From: Stenotrophomonas lacuserhaii
GTDB lineage: Bacteria > Pseudomonadota > Gammaproteobacteria > Xanthomonadales > Xanthomonadaceae
DNA: 64,000 bases
Direction of reading: 5' to 3'
NCBI RefSeq assembly: GCF_014836545.1
Contig: NZ_JACSQS010000011.1
Coordinates: forward strand, 58,467-122,466
The notes beneath the pieces are model-generated. The model had not been told where the DNA came from. It searched no databases and was given only the letters and a program-made list of their open reading frames with translations. Below, one piece after another: positions 43,276 to 52,155 of this stretch (its first letter is position 1; each line of letters opens with the position of its first letter). The translations under genes were made by a program, and so were the position numbers.

Positions 43276-45354
43276 ATGAAACTGCGTCATGCCTTGTTGC
43301 CGTTGAGCCTGCTCGCGGCGCTGCCGTCCGTGGCTGCTGCCCGCGGCCTCGATGTCCGCGACCTGATCGCGTTGGACCGCGTTTCCTCGCCGGTGCTGAC
43401 GGCCGATGGCGGCAGCGTGGTGTTCGCCAAGCGCAGCGTGGACAACGAACAGAAGGCCAGCAATGCGCTGTTCGTGCGCAACCTGCGCACCCGCGATGCC
43501 GCACCGCCCAAGCAGCTGACCCCGAGCGGCTGGAACGTCAACTCCGCTTCGTTGTCGGCCGATGGCCGCACCGTGTACTTCCTCAGCGCCAGGAACGGCA
43601 GCCAGCAGCTGTACGCACAGGGACTGGACGGCACCACGCCGCGCCAGCTGACCGATTTCCCGGTGGACGTGGACAGTTACCACGTGTCTCCGCAGGACGA
43701 TCGCGTGCTGTTCAGCGCCGGCGTCTTCCAGGACTGCGGTTCGGACCTGGCCTGCACCGAAAAGAAGCTGGCTGCGATCAAGGGCACCAAGGCCAGCGGC
43801 CAGGTGTTCGATTCGATGTTCGTGCGCCACTGGGACACCTGGAACGATGGCCGCCGCAACACCCTGTTCGTGGCGCCGCTGCCGACCGGCAAGGCCGCCG
43901 GGGTAAAGGGCGCCTCCGCGCTCAGCGCCACCCTGGCCGGCGACGCGCCGTCCAAGCCGTTCGGTGGCAATGATGATTTCGCCTGGTCGCCGGATGGCAC
44001 CAGCGTCGTCGCCAGCATCCGCGTGGCCGGCCGCGAAGAACCGTGGTCCACCAACTTCGATCTGTACCGCTTCGACGCGGCAGGCAAACAGGCACCGGTC
44101 AACCTGACGGCCGCCAACCCGGCCTGGGATGCCGGCCCGGTGTTCAGCGCTGACGGCAAGACCCTGTTCTACCGCGCGATGAAGCGCCCGGGCTTCGAAG
44201 CGGACCGCTTTGGTTTGATGGCGATGGACCTGGCCAGTGGCAAGACCCGCGAGATCGCTGCGGACTGGGATCGTTCGGCCGGCGGCATCGTGCTGTCCGC
44301 CGATGGCAGCACCCTCTACACCACCGCCGATGAGCTGGGCGAGCACCCGCTGTTCGCCGTGGACGTGGCCAGTGGCAAGGTCGACAAGCTGATCGGCGAT
44401 GGCAGCGTGACCGCCGTGGACGTGGCCGGCAACAGCGTGGCCATCACCCGCAACAGCCTGAAGAGCAACGACCAGGTGCTGGTCGGCATGCTGCCGGCCG
44501 CCGGCCAGCCGATCGGCGAGCTGCGCGCGCTGACCCCCGCAGCCGGTGACGTGCTGAAGGACGTGTCCTTCGGTGACTACGAACAGTTCGAGTTCAAGGG
44601 CTGGAACAACGACACCGTGCACGGCTACGTGGTCAAGCCGCACGACTATCAGGAAGGCAAGCAGTACCCGGTGGCGTTCCTGATCCACGGTGGCCCGCAG
44701 GGCAGCTTCGGCAATGGCTGGAGCTACCGCTGGAATCCGCAGACCTATACCGGCCAGGGCTACGCGGTAGTGATGATCGACTTCCACGGTTCCACCGGCT
44801 ACGGCCAGGCCTTCACCGATGCGATCAGCCAGCACTGGGGCGACCGTCCGCTGGAAGACCTGCAGAAGGGCTGGGATGCGGCGCTGAAGCAGTATGCGTT
44901 CCTGGACGGCGACAAGGCCTGCGCGCTCGGCGCCAGCTACGGCGGCTTCATGGTCAACTGGATCGCCGGCAACTGGAACAGCCCGTTCAAGTGCCTGGTC
45001 AACCACGATGGTGTGTTCGACCAGCGCATGATGGGCTATGCCACCGAAGAGCTGTGGTTCACCGAGTGGGAGCAGGGCGGTACGCCGTTCGCCAAGCCGG
45101 CCAACTACGAAAAGTTCAACCCGGTCAACCATGTCGCGGACTGGAAGAAGCCGATCCTGATCATCCACGGCCAGCTGGATTACCGCATCCCGGTCGAGCA
45201 GGGGCTGGCGGCGTTCACCGCCGCGCAGCGGCAGGGCATCGACTCCAAGTTCCTGTACTTCCCGGACGAGAACCACTGGGTGCTGAAGCCGGCCAACAGC
45301 GTGTTGTGGCATGACACGGTGAACGCCTGGTTGAAGCAGCACATCGGCCAGTAA
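43276..45354 (+). CDS. Exported S9 family peptidase (DPP/acylaminoacyl-peptidase type)
   Basis: 692 residues from ATG 43276, where the signal peptide MKLRHALLPLSLLAALPSVAAA begins; upstream codons in frame have no family support. A beta-propeller covers ~30-420. The catalytic domain has Ser554 in GASYGGFMVNWIAG, Asp635 in GQLDYRIPVEQG and His667 in DENHWVL. AFLIHGGPQGSFG is the oxyanion-hole region. It is expected to cleave dipeptides or tripeptides from peptides in the periplasm. It differs from the S9 gene at 35975 by length and by GGF versus GAY after the active Ser. Confidence 0.95.
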   Translation: MKLRHALLPLSLLAALPSVAAARGLDVRDLIALDRVSSPVLTADGGSVVFAKRSVDNEQKASNALFVRNLRTRDAAPPKQLTPSGWNVNSASLSADGRTVYFLSARNGSQQLYAQGLDGTTPRQLTDFPVDVDSYHVSPQDDRVLFSAGVFQDCGSDLACTEKKLAAIKGTKASGQVFDSMFVRHWDTWNDGRRNTLFVAPLPTGKAAGVKGASALSATLAGDAPSKPFGGNDDFAWSPDGTSVVASIRVAGREEPWSTNFDLYRFDAAGKQAPVNLTAANPAWDAGPVFSADGKTLFYRAMKRPGFEADRFGLMAMDLASGKTREIAADWDRSAGGIVLSADGSTLYTTADELGEHPLFAVDVASGKVDKLIGDGSVTAVDVAGNSVAITRNSLKSNDQVLVGMLPAAGQPIGELRALTPAAGDVLKDVSFGDYEQFEFKGWNNDTVHGYVVKPHDYQEGKQYPVAFLIHGGPQGSFGNGWSYRWNPQTYTGQGYAVVMIDFHGSTGYGQAFTDAISQHWGDRPLEDLQKGWDAALKQYAFLDGDKACALGASYGGFMVNWIAGNWNSPFKCLVNHDGVFDQRMMGYATEELWFTEWEQGGTPFAKPANYEKFNPVNHVADWKKPILIIHGQLDYRIPVEQGLAAFTAAQRQGIDSKFLYFPDENHWVLKPANSVLWHDTVNAWLKQHIGQ

Positions 45355-45366
45355 GCCGCGTTGAAG

Positions 45367-45392
45367 CGCCGCCCCCCGGGGCGGCGTTTTTG
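45367..45392 (+). terminator. Intrinsic terminator after the second S9 peptidase
   Basis: CGCCGCCCC/GGGGCGGCG, 9-bp stem with a 2-nt loop, followed by a T5 run. Confidence 0.85.
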
Positions 45393-45398
45393 GTTTCC

Positions 45399-45464
45399 GT
45401 AGCGCCGCGCGCTGCTCGGCGTCTTTTTTCACCGCTGCGCTTGCCGGGCATGGCGCGGCGCTAC
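45399..45464. repeat. Head-to-head SMAG hairpin pair
   Basis: A GTAG-headed hairpin on the plus strand (45399-45421, stem GCGCCG.../...CGGCG) faces a GTAG-headed hairpin on the minus strand (45443-45464, stem GCCGCGCC/GGCGCGGC-like). The facing dimer arrangement is a known SMAG layout. It lies in the 123-bp gap before the DUF819 gene. Confidence 0.8.
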
Positions 45465-45477
45465 CCCCTGGGTTGGC

Positions 45478-46719
45478 ATGGTCTCGACTCCCTTGATCCA
45501 GAACGACATCGTCGTCTTCGGCCTGATCGCCGCCACCCTCGGTGCCGTGTTCTGGACCGCGTCGCGCCAGCAGGGGCCGTGGAAGCGCTTCTATGCCTTC
45601 GTGCCGGCGCTGCTGCTGTGCTATCTGTTGCCCGGCATCTACAACACGGTCGGGTTGATCGATGGCCAGAACACCCGGCTGTACAACCCGATCGCGCGTG
45701 ACGTGCTGCTGCCGGCGGCACTGGTACTGCTGACCCTGGCGGTGGACATCAAGGCGATCCTGCGGCTGGGCCCGAAGCTGGTGCTGATGTACCTGGGTGC
45801 TTCGGCCAGCATCATGCTCGGTGCGGTGGTGGCGTTCCTGCTGATGCGCGCGCTGCATCCGCAAACCGTGGCCGGCGACACCTGGGCCGGTATGGCGGCG
45901 CTGGCCGGCAGCTGGATCGGCGGCGGTGCCAACATGCTGGCGATGCGCGAAGTGTTCGACGTCGATGCGACCACCTTCGGCCAGTTCGCGGTGGTGGACG
46001 TGGGCGTGGGCTATGTGTGGATGGCGGTGCTGATCTTCCTCGCCGGTCGCTCGGCGAAGATTGATGCACGCAGCGGCGCCGATACCTCCGCGATCGATGC
46101 GTTGAAGGAGCGGATCGCGCGGTTCCAGGCCGAGCACGAGCGCATTCCCACCCTCACCGACCTCATGTCGATCGTGGCGGTGGCCTTCGGCGGTGTCGGC
46201 CTGGCGCACGCCATCGGCGCTCCACTGGCGGCCTGGTTCAAGCTGCATGTCAGCTGGGCCGCGCAGTTCAGCCTGGACGCGCCGTTCGTGTGGGTGGTGG
46301 TGTTGTCGACCACGCTGGGCCTGGGCCTGAGTTTCACCCGCGCGCGCACGCTGGAGGGCGTGGGCGCCTCGCGGGTGGGCTCGCTGCTGCTGTACTTCCT
46401 GATTGCCTGCATCGGCATGCAGATGGACCTGGTGGCGCTGCTGGATCGTCCGTGGTTGTTCGCGCTGGGGTTGATCTGGATCGCGGTACACATCGTGCTG
46501 TTGTGGCTGCTGGCCAAGCTGCTGCACGTGCCGTTCTTCTACTTCGCCATCGGTTCGCAGAGCAACATCGGTGGGCCGGCATCGGCGCCGGTGGTGGCTG
46601 CGGCGTTCCATCCTGCGCTGGCGCCGGTGGGCGTGCTGCTGGGCACGATGGGGTATGCGACCGGCACGTACCTGGCGTACGTGGTGGGAATCACGTTGCG
46701 GGCGTTGGCGGGGCAGTAG
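45478..46719 (+). CDS. DUF819 (YjcL-type) integral membrane protein
   Basis: 413 residues, about 11-12 hydrophobic segments. The DUF819 blocks are seen: LLLCYLLPGIYNTVGLID, LILLTLAVDIKAIL-like VLLTLAVDIKAILRL, and LAGSWIGGGANMLAMREVF, with SNIGGPASAPVVAAAFHP near the end. The family is thought to be transporters but has no assigned substrate. It is preceded by a SMAG pair and followed by a repeat-rich gap. Confidence 0.88.
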   Translation: MVSTPLIQNDIVVFGLIAATLGAVFWTASRQQGPWKRFYAFVPALLLCYLLPGIYNTVGLIDGQNTRLYNPIARDVLLPAALVLLTLAVDIKAILRLGPKLVLMYLGASASIMLGAVVAFLLMRALHPQTVAGDTWAGMAALAGSWIGGGANMLAMREVFDVDATTFGQFAVVDVGVGYVWMAVLIFLAGRSAKIDARSGADTSAIDALKERIARFQAEHERIPTLTDLMSIVAVAFGGVGLAHAIGAPLAAWFKLHVSWAAQFSLDAPFVWVVVLSTTLGLGLSFTRARTLEGVGASRVGSLLLYFLIACIGMQMDLVALLDRPWLFALGLIWIAVHIVLLWLLAKLLHVPFFYFAIGSQSNIGGPASAPVVAAAFHPALAPVGVLLGTMGYATGTYLAYVVGITLRALAGQ

Positions 46720-46741
46720 TTTTTTGTCTGTTTGCATGGGG

Positions 46742-46849
46742 CGCCGGGGGAGGCGGGGATCAGCGGGACCCGCCGCAAGTACGTCCCTGTAGGCTACGTC
46801 GCCGCATCCATGCGGCTCAGTGTCCCGCCGACCCCCGCCTCCCCCGGCG
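46742..46849 (-). repeat. 108-bp conserved-core inverted-repeat element, copy 2
   Basis: 28-bp arms (46742-46769 and 46822-46849; 26 of 28 complementary) enclose a 52-nt core (46770-46821). Read on the minus strand the core begins ACTGAGCCGCATGGATGCGG and ends CGTACTTGCGGCGG, nearly identical to copies at 21615 and 47013. The arms (CGCCGGGGGAGG...) are unlike those of the other copies. It lies 22 bp after the DUF819 stop. Confidence 0.85.
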
Positions 46850-46893
46850 AGCCAGCATCGCGCCGGAGAGGGGAAAGAAAAAAACAGAAGCAG

Positions 46894-46968
46894 GTAGCGC
46901 CGAGCCGTGCTCGGCGGAGTCCATCCGTGGCCGTCAGCAAAGAGCCGCCGAGCATGGCTCGGCGCTAC
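46894..46968. repeat. Facing SMAG hairpin pair
   Basis: GTAGCGCCGAGC-CGT-GCTCGGCG (46894-46916) on plus and its near-exact inverse ending in CTAC (46946-46968). The two units could form one large stem. The pair sits exactly between two 108-bp elements. Confidence 0.88.
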
Positions 46969-47012
46969 CGCTCTTGCTCTTCTTTTTCCCCACCGGTCGC
47001 GCTGAGCTGGCA

Positions 47013-47120
47013 GGCGCGGGCGGGGCAGGTTGCACGGGACACTGAGCCGCAGGGATGCGGCGACGTAGCCTACACGGACGTACTTGCGGCGCGTCCCGTG
47101 CAGCCCGCCCCGCCCGCGCG
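47013..47120 (+). repeat. 108-bp conserved-core inverted-repeat element, copy 3
   Basis: 28-bp arms (47013-47040 and 47093-47120; 25 of 28 complementary, one further pair G-U) around a 52-nt core (47041-47092) that begins ACTGAGCCGCAGGGATGCGG and ends CGTACTTGCGGCGC. Opposite orientation to copy 2, 163 bp away, in the 430-bp gap between the convergent DUF819 and HExxH genes. Confidence 0.85.
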
Positions 47121-47149
47121 CTCGCAGTCCACGTAACTCGAAGCACAGC

Positions 47150-47629
47150 TCAGCCGACCAACAACCCCCGCTCGACCAACCACGCGCGCGCGTCCTCCGC
47201 GTCGTGCTCGAACCACGCCTGCGTGGAGCCCAAGCGGTACGTGTACCCCCACGCATCCATGTCCGCCATCAGCTGCGCGCTGCCCACTCCCGGCAGCTCC
47301 GCCGCCAGCACGATCTGCAGGTAACAGGTCGCATCTTCTTCGGGAACCGAATCGGTGGCGTCGGTATGCACCAGCGCACGCCGCTCCGGCGGCAGCACGA
47401 TCAGGTGGCAGGCTTCGTGCAGCATTGAATGCACGGGTGTGTCATCGCGTACGTAGACATCGCTGGCGATGATGCCCGCTTCGGGCTCGCCCCAGTAACT
47501 GCCGGGAATCGGCGCCCCGGCGGCCACGTGGTGCAGGTGCAGGCCATGCCCGGACAGCAGGCGCGCGGCATCGTCGAAGGCGATGTCGCCGACGCGGGTG
47601 ACCGATGGTTCGGGGGCGGGTTCGTTCAT
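47150..47629 (-). CDS. Hypothetical protein with HExxH motif
   Basis: 159 residues from ATG 47629 (MNEPAPEPSVTRVGDIAFDD); the longer frame overlaps minE and has no support. A single HEACH sequence in MLHEACHLIVLPP at about residue 75, followed by PEEDATCYLQIVLA, is the layout of a zincin with a downstream Glu ligand (HExxH...E). No signal peptide or membrane segment. I do not recognise a named family. It is the last gene of the GNAT-minC-minD-minE run, 49 bp after minE, and may share its transcript. Confidence 0.75.
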   Translation of the reverse strand: MNEPAPEPSVTRVGDIAFDDAARLLSGHGLHLHHVAAGAPIPGSYWGEPEAGIIASDVYVRDDTPVHSMLHEACHLIVLPPERRALVHTDATDSVPEEDATCYLQIVLAAELPGVGSAQLMADMDAWGYTYRLGSTQAWFEHDAEDARAWLVERGLLVG

Positions 47630-47678
47630 GGCATCGAGCAGGAACCCCGCCCGCGGCTGGCGCGGGCAGGGCAGGGGA

Positions 47679-47939
47679 TCAGGGCTTTTCAGGCCCTTCC
47701 GGCAAGGCGACGGAGATATCCAGCACGTCGTGCTGTCCGTCCTTGACCAGGTCGACCTTGACCGCATCGACATCGATGTTGACGTACTTGCGGATCACTT
47801 CCAGCAGCTCGCGCTGCATCAGCGGCAGATAATCGGGACCGCCGCGGTGGCTGCGCTCCTGCGCGATGATGATCTGCAGGCGGTTCTTCGCTGTCTCGGC
47901 GGTGGTCTTCTTGGCTTTCAGGAAATCGAACAGGCCCAT
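47679..47939 (-). CDS. minE: Cell division topological specificity factor MinE
   Basis: 86 residues, normal length. The N-terminal amphipathic [18 protein letters not shown] is the membrane/MinD-contact segment; [20 protein letters not shown] and [13 protein letters not shown] are the MinE signatures. It stimulates MinD ATPase and drives pole-to-pole oscillation so that the division site stays at midcell. The stop-to-start gap from minD is 2 bp. Confidence 0.98.
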   Translation of the reverse strand: MGLFDFLKAKKTTAETAKNRLQIIIAQERSHRGGPDYLPLMQRELLEVIRKYVNIDVDAVKVDLVKDGQHDVLDISVALPEGPEKP

Positions 47940-47941
47940 GC

Positions 47942-48751
47942 TTACCCTCCGAACAGCTTGCTGAAGAAGCCCTTCTTCTCCACGGCGGTGAAGCGCATCG
48001 GGCGGTCTTCGCCCATGATGCGCGCGACGGCATCGTCATAGGCCTGGCCGGCCGGTGACTCGCCGTCCAGGATGACCGGTTCGCCCTTGTTGGAGGCATT
48101 GAGCACATCGCCGGATTCGGGGATCACGCCGATCGCCTTCAGGCCCAGCACTTCTTCCACGTCGGTGATGCTCAGCATCTCGCCGGCTTCCACGCGCACC
48201 GGGGTGTAGCGGGTCAGCAGCAGGAAGGCCGGCACGTCATGGCCGTTCTCGGCCTTGTGGGTCTTCGAATCCAGCAGGCCGATGATGCGGTCGGAGTCGC
48301 GCACCGAAGACACTTCCGGGTTCACCACCACCACGGCGCGGTCGGCGAAATACATGGCCAGGAACGCGCCCTTTTCAATGCCGGCCGGCGAATCGCAGAT
48401 GACATATTCAAAGCCATCGGCGGCCAGGTCCTTCAGGACCTTGCCCACGCCTTCCTGGGTCAGCGCATCCTTGTCGCGGGTCTGCGAGGCAGCCAGCACA
48501 TACAGGTTGTCAAAGCGCTTGTCCTTGATCAGGGCCTGCTTGAGGGTGGCTTCGCCATGCACGACGTTGACGAAGTCGTACACCACGCGGCGCTCGCAGC
48601 CCATGATGAGGTCGAGGTTGCGCAGGCCGACGTCGAAGTCGATCACCGCCACCTTCTTGCCACGACGTGCCAGGCCGCAGGCAAGGCTTGCGCTGGTGGT
48701 GGTCTTGCCGACGCCGCCCTTGCCGGAGGTGACTACGATGATTTCAGCCAA
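47942..48751 (-). CDS. minD: Septum site-determining ATPase MinD
   Basis: 269 residues. Deviant Walker [12 protein letters not shown] at residues 9-19, [17 protein letters not shown] switch region, [12 protein letters not shown] and the C-terminal amphipathic membrane-targeting helix [12 protein letters not shown]. It recruits MinC to the membrane and is displaced by MinE. 42 bp after minC. Confidence 0.98.
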   Translation of the reverse strand: MAEIIVVTSGKGGVGKTTTSASLACGLARRGKKVAVIDFDVGLRNLDLIMGCERRVVYDFVNVVHGEATLKQALIKDKRFDNLYVLAASQTRDKDALTQEGVGKVLKDLAADGFEYVICDSPAGIEKGAFLAMYFADRAVVVVNPEVSSVRDSDRIIGLLDSKTHKAENGHDVPAFLLLTRYTPVRVEAGEMLSITDVEEVLGLKAIGVIPESGDVLNASNKGEPVILDGESPAGQAYDDAVARIMGEDRPMRFTAVEKKGFFSKLFGG

Positions 48752-48793
48752 AGGACTTCTCCTGCTCTTGTTCTGGTTGGGGCTGCGACAAAG

Positions 48794-49573
48794 TCAATCC
48801 AGCGCAGCGATCTTGATCTGGTCCTGTTCCAGCCAGACCTGCACGGCCTTGCCGCGCAGGTTGTCCGGTACATCGTCCAATACCTTGTAGTGGCCGGCAA
48901 TGGCCACCAGTTCGGCATGGAAATCGCGGCAGAAAATACGCGCCGCGGTATTGCCCTGGGCACCGGCCAGCGCGCGTCCGCGCAGGGTGCCGTAAATATG
49001 GATGCTGCCATCGGCGATCACTTCGGCGCCCGCGCCGACCGTGCCCATCACCGTGAGGTCGCAGTTTTCAGCGTACAGCTGCTGGCCCGAACGCACGTTG
49101 GCCAGCTGCATGCGGCCCGGCTTGGGGGGTTCACCCGGGGCCGGCGCGGCGGCCAGTGCGGCGACAGCGGGCGCGGCGCGGCGCGGCTCGCGCGCCGGAG
49201 CCGCCGGGGGCGCTGCACGGGGCGGGGCCGGCTCGGCGTCGGCGCGTTCGTACTGTGCGCGGAACTTGGCCAGCAGCGGCAGGCCCAGCTGCTGGGACAG
49301 CAGTTCGATCTCCGAGGTGCCGTAGGCCAGCGCCACCGGCAGCACGCCGGCGCCACGCAGCCCGTCCAGCAGCGCCTTGGCGCTGGCCACGTCCGGGGTG
49401 CGGCTCAGGCCGCCGAAATCAAGGATCACCGCCGCGCGTCCGAACAGCTTGGGCGCGCGGTTGACCCGCTCGTTCATTTCCTGCACCAGACGCTCCACAT
49501 CCATCGTGCGGATGCGCAGGTTGGCGATGCCTACCTGGCCGATCTTCAGTTCACCGGCCTGTTCGTAATCCAT
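48794..49573 (-). CDS. minC: Septum site-determining protein MinC
   Basis: 259 residues from ATG 49573, with GAGGTGG 6 nt upstream (GTG 49579 is in frame and possible). The N-terminal FtsZ-inhibitory domain runs to ~105, then a linker very rich in Ala/Pro/Arg (APPRAAPPAAPAREPRRAAP). The C-terminal beta-helix has GQQLYAENCDLTVMGTVGAG, AEVIADGSIHIYGTLRGRAL and NTAARIFCRDFHAELVAIAG. It blocks FtsZ assembly away from midcell. 13 bp downstream of the GNAT gene, so the min genes are probably co-transcribed with it. Confidence 0.97.
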   Translation of the reverse strand: MDYEQAGELKIGQVGIANLRIRTMDVERLVQEMNERVNRAPKLFGRAAVILDFGGLSRTPDVASAKALLDGLRGAGVLPVALAYGTSEIELLSQQLGLPLLAKFRAQYERADAEPAPPRAAPPAAPAREPRRAAPAVAALAAAPAPGEPPKPGRMQLANVRSGQQLYAENCDLTVMGTVGAGAEVIADGSIHIYGTLRGRALAGAQGNTAARIFCRDFHAELVAIAGHYKVLDDVPDNLRGKAVQVWLEQDQIKIAALD

Positions 49574-49586
49574 GTTCACCGCCACC

Positions 49587-50183
49587 TCAAGTACCCGTCG
49601 GCTGCTGGGCGGGGGTGGGCCGTTGCCGGCCGCGCGCCCATGCCACGTCCGGCAGCTTGCCGCCGTAGGTGTCACTCACCCAGGCATAGCTGCACAGTTC
49701 CTTGGCCAGCATGCTGGCGCGGACATCCACGTGCGGCATGGTGTTCTGGCCCAGTTCGCGGAAGCCGAAGCTGCCGTGGAAAAGCAGCGCCGCATCGGCG
49801 CCATGGTCCTGGAAGACCTCGCAGGTCATCTGCGGATAACGCAGTTCGGCATAGCTCTGCGCATCGGCGTAGAACGCCCGGCCCACGCCACCACCGCGGC
49901 GGCGGCTGGCCACCACGATGCGGTCGATATAGAAGAAGCTGCTGGGCAGCTGCTGCTTGAACCAGGCGAAGTTGCTGCTGTCGTGCTGGCTTTCACTGCC
50001 GAACCCGATCAGGAAGCCGGCCAGGTTGCCGTCGCGCTCGGCGACGCGGAAATACTCGGCGGTTTCATAGAACAGGTGCAGCCGGTGCGCGTCCAACGGC
50101 AGGATCGCCAGACCGGCGTTGTTGTTCAAGGCCAGGACGGAATCGAGCTCATGCTCGCGCACGTCGCGGATGACAATCGACAT
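49587..50183 (-). CDS. GNAT-family N-acetyltransferase
   Basis: 198 residues from ATG 50183. The GNAT core includes LAGFLIGFGSES, the beta4 strand FFYIDRIVVASRRRGGGVGR with the acetyl-CoA-binding R-x-x-G-x-G/A loop, and ALLFHGSFGFRELGQ as the final beta-strand pair. The substrate is unknown. It lies immediately upstream of minC in the same direction; its long C-terminal tail (TPAQQPTGT) ends 13 bp before the minC start. Confidence 0.9.
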   Translation of the reverse strand: MSIVIRDVREHELDSVLALNNNAGLAILPLDAHRLHLFYETAEYFRVAERDGNLAGFLIGFGSESQHDSSNFAWFKQQLPSSFFYIDRIVVASRRRGGGVGRAFYADAQSYAELRYPQMTCEVFQDHGADAALLFHGSFGFRELGQNTMPHVDVRASMLAKELCSYAWVSDTYGGKLPDVAWARGRQRPTPAQQPTGT

Positions 50184-50323
50184 TGAGACTCCGTGGGGTG
50201 GTGCATGTTGCCCGTTGCCGGGCCCTTCCCACTGATTATTGCATGGGGGGCGCGTGACCGGGGGAAACCGGGGCATGACTTCCGTGGGAGTGACGCAGGC
50301 CAGGTTCAGCCTAAGATGCAGGG

Positions 50324-51514
50324 ATGTTGGGAGCCCTCAGTCATACCCGTGTCCTCCGTCTGGCTGGCCTGTTCACCTGGGTCATGGTCGGTCTTCCCCT
50401 GGTTTACTCGCAGATCGAGAACCTGCGTCGGCCGGCCAGCGACAACGGCGGGGCGGTGCTGTTGTTCGCCGCCTACCTGGTATTCGGCGGGGCCTACTTC
50501 CGGCTGACCCGCGACCTGCGCAGCGGGGGCCATGCCAGCTGGCTTGATCGCGGCATGCTGGTGCTGCTGACCATTTCCGCGCTGGGGGTGAGCTTCCTCA
50601 GCGGTTCCGGGCTCGGCAGCATCCTGATGATGGTGGCGGCCGGGGTGATTCCGTGGATGCTGCCGGCCCGCTATGGGGTGCTGTGGCTGCTGGTCAGCCA
50701 GCTGGCGGTGGCCCCTGTCTACTACGTACTGCTGAGGTTTCCGTTGTTCGAAGCGGTCATGCAGTCGCTGCTGTATGGCGGCTTCTCCATGTTCATCTTC
50801 GTGACCAGCCTGGTCGCGCGGCAGCAGACCGACGCCCGCGAGGAGCAGCGACAGCTCAATACCGAACTGCGCGCCACCCGCGTGCTGCTTGCTGAAAGTG
50901 CGCGGGTCAACGAGCGCACGCGGATCTCCCGCGAACTGCACGACCTGCTGGGCCATCACCTGACCGCGCTCAGCCTGAACCTGGAAGTGGCCGGCCACAT
51001 CACCGAGGGCCGGGCCCAGGAGCACGTGCACCAGGCGCATACCCTGGCCAAGCTGCTGCTCACCGACGTGCGCGAGGCGGTCAGCCAGCTGCGCGACAGC
51101 GGGGCGATCGACCTGGCGGCGGCGCTGCGCCCGTTGACCCAGCGCGTGCCCTCGCTGGACGTCCACCTGGACGTGCCCAGTCCGCTGAACGTGGAAGACC
51201 CCGAGCGGGCCCACGTGCTGCTGCGCTGCACCCAGGAAATCATCACCAATGCGGTGCGCCACGCCGGCGCGCGCAACCTGTGGATCACCGTCCGCCGCGA
51301 AGCCGGCGGGGTCAGCCTGGAGGCGCGTGACGATGGAAACGGCGCTGATGGCATCATGGTGGGCAACGGCCTGCGCGGAATGCGCGAGCGCCTGCAACAA
51401 TGTGGTGGCGAGCTGCAGATTGAAACCCATCGGGGACAGGGCTTCCGCCTGCGTGCCTCGGTTCCTGGTGTCCCGGCGTTGGCGCTGAGCACCGCACCTG
51501 AAGGAGTTCGTTGA
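50324..51514 (+). CDS. Sensor histidine kinase, HisKA_3 (NarL/DesK) type
   Basis: 396 residues. About six N-terminal membrane helices (to ~165), a coiled linker (QQTDAREEQRQLNTELRA), the phospho-acceptor His206 in ISRELHDLLGHHLTALSLNL, and a C-terminal GHKL ATPase with ITNAVRHAGARNLWI (N box), LEARDDGNG (G1) and GLRGMRERLQQCGG (G2). No extracytoplasmic sensor domain, so it is likely to sense membrane state or an intramembrane signal, as DesK does. The stop overlaps the regulator's start by 1 bp (TGATG). Confidence 0.94.
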   Translation: MLGALSHTRVLRLAGLFTWVMVGLPLVYSQIENLRRPASDNGGAVLLFAAYLVFGGAYFRLTRDLRSGGHASWLDRGMLVLLTISALGVSFLSGSGLGSILMMVAAGVIPWMLPARYGVLWLLVSQLAVAPVYYVLLRFPLFEAVMQSLLYGGFSMFIFVTSLVARQQTDAREEQRQLNTELRATRVLLAESARVNERTRISRELHDLLGHHLTALSLNLEVAGHITEGRAQEHVHQAHTLAKLLLTDVREAVSQLRDSGAIDLAAALRPLTQRVPSLDVHLDVPSPLNVEDPERAHVLLRCTQEIITNAVRHAGARNLWITVRREAGGVSLEARDDGNGADGIMVGNGLRGMRERLQQCGGELQIETHRGQGFRLRASVPGVPALALSTAPEGVR

Positions 51515-52155
51515 TGATTCGCGTCTGCCTGGTCGACGACCAAACCCTGGTGCGGCAGGGGATCCGCTCACTGCTGGCGTTGGACGATGGCATCGAGGTG
51601 ATCGCCGAGGCGGCCGATGGGCGCCAGGCCGTGGAGATCATTCCGCAGGTCAAGCCGGACGTGGTGCTGATGGACATGCGCATGCCCGCCATGTCCGGGC
51701 TGGAGGCCTTGCAGATGCTGTCCAAGCTGGAGCAGCTGCCACCGACCATCATCCTGACCACCTTCGACGACGACCAGCTGGTGCTGGCCGGGCTGAAGGC
51801 CGGCGCCAAGGGCTACCTGCTCAAGGACGTGACCCTGGACCAGCTGGTGGGGGCCATCCGCACCGTGTCCGAAGGCGGTTCGCTGGTGCAGCCGGCGGTG
51901 ACCCAGCGGCTGCTGTCCGGGCTGGAGCACATGCGCAACGAGTTCGTCAGCCTGGACCGCCCGGATCCGCTGACCGACCGCGAAACCGAGATCCTGCGGC
52001 TGATGGCCAGTGGTTTCTCCAACAAGGAAATCGCCAATTCGCTGGGCGTGGCCGAGGGCACGATCAAGAACCACGTGTCCAATATCCTGTCCAAACTGGG
52101 CGTGCGCGACCGGACCCGTGCCGTGCTCAAGGCATTCGAGCTTCAATTGGTCTGA
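51514..52155 (+). CDS. Response regulator, NarL/FixJ (LuxR HTH) type
   Basis: 213 residues from ATG 51514, with AAGGAG 8 nt upstream. Receiver domain: acidic pair in CLVDDQ, phospho-acceptor Asp54 in VVLMDMRMP, Lys about residue 104 in YLLKDVTL. LuxR-type DNA-binding domain at the C-terminus: LTDRETEILRLMASGFSNKE and IANSLGVAEGTIKNHVSNIL. Cognate partner of the upstream kinase by coupling. Targets are unknown; the neighbouring gene at 52384 is a possible one. Confidence 0.95.
   Translation: MIRVCLVDDQTLVRQGIRSLLALDDGIEVIAEAADGRQAVEIIPQVKPDVVLMDMRMPAMSGLEALQMLSKLEQLPPTIILTTFDDDQLVLAGLKAGAKGYLLKDVTLDQLVGAIRTVSEGGSLVQPAVTQRLLSGLEHMRNEFVSLDRPDPLTDRETEILRLMASGFSNKEIANSLGVAEGTIKNHVSNILSKLGVRDRTRAVLKAFELQLV

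Noticed and set aside
43240..47256. Very long open frame (over 1300 codons) on the minus strand
   Set aside because: It is antisense to the S9 peptidase and DUF819 genes, which have clear motifs. Its translation is low-complexity Arg/Ala/Gly/His, as expected for the complement of GC-rich codons, with no domain.
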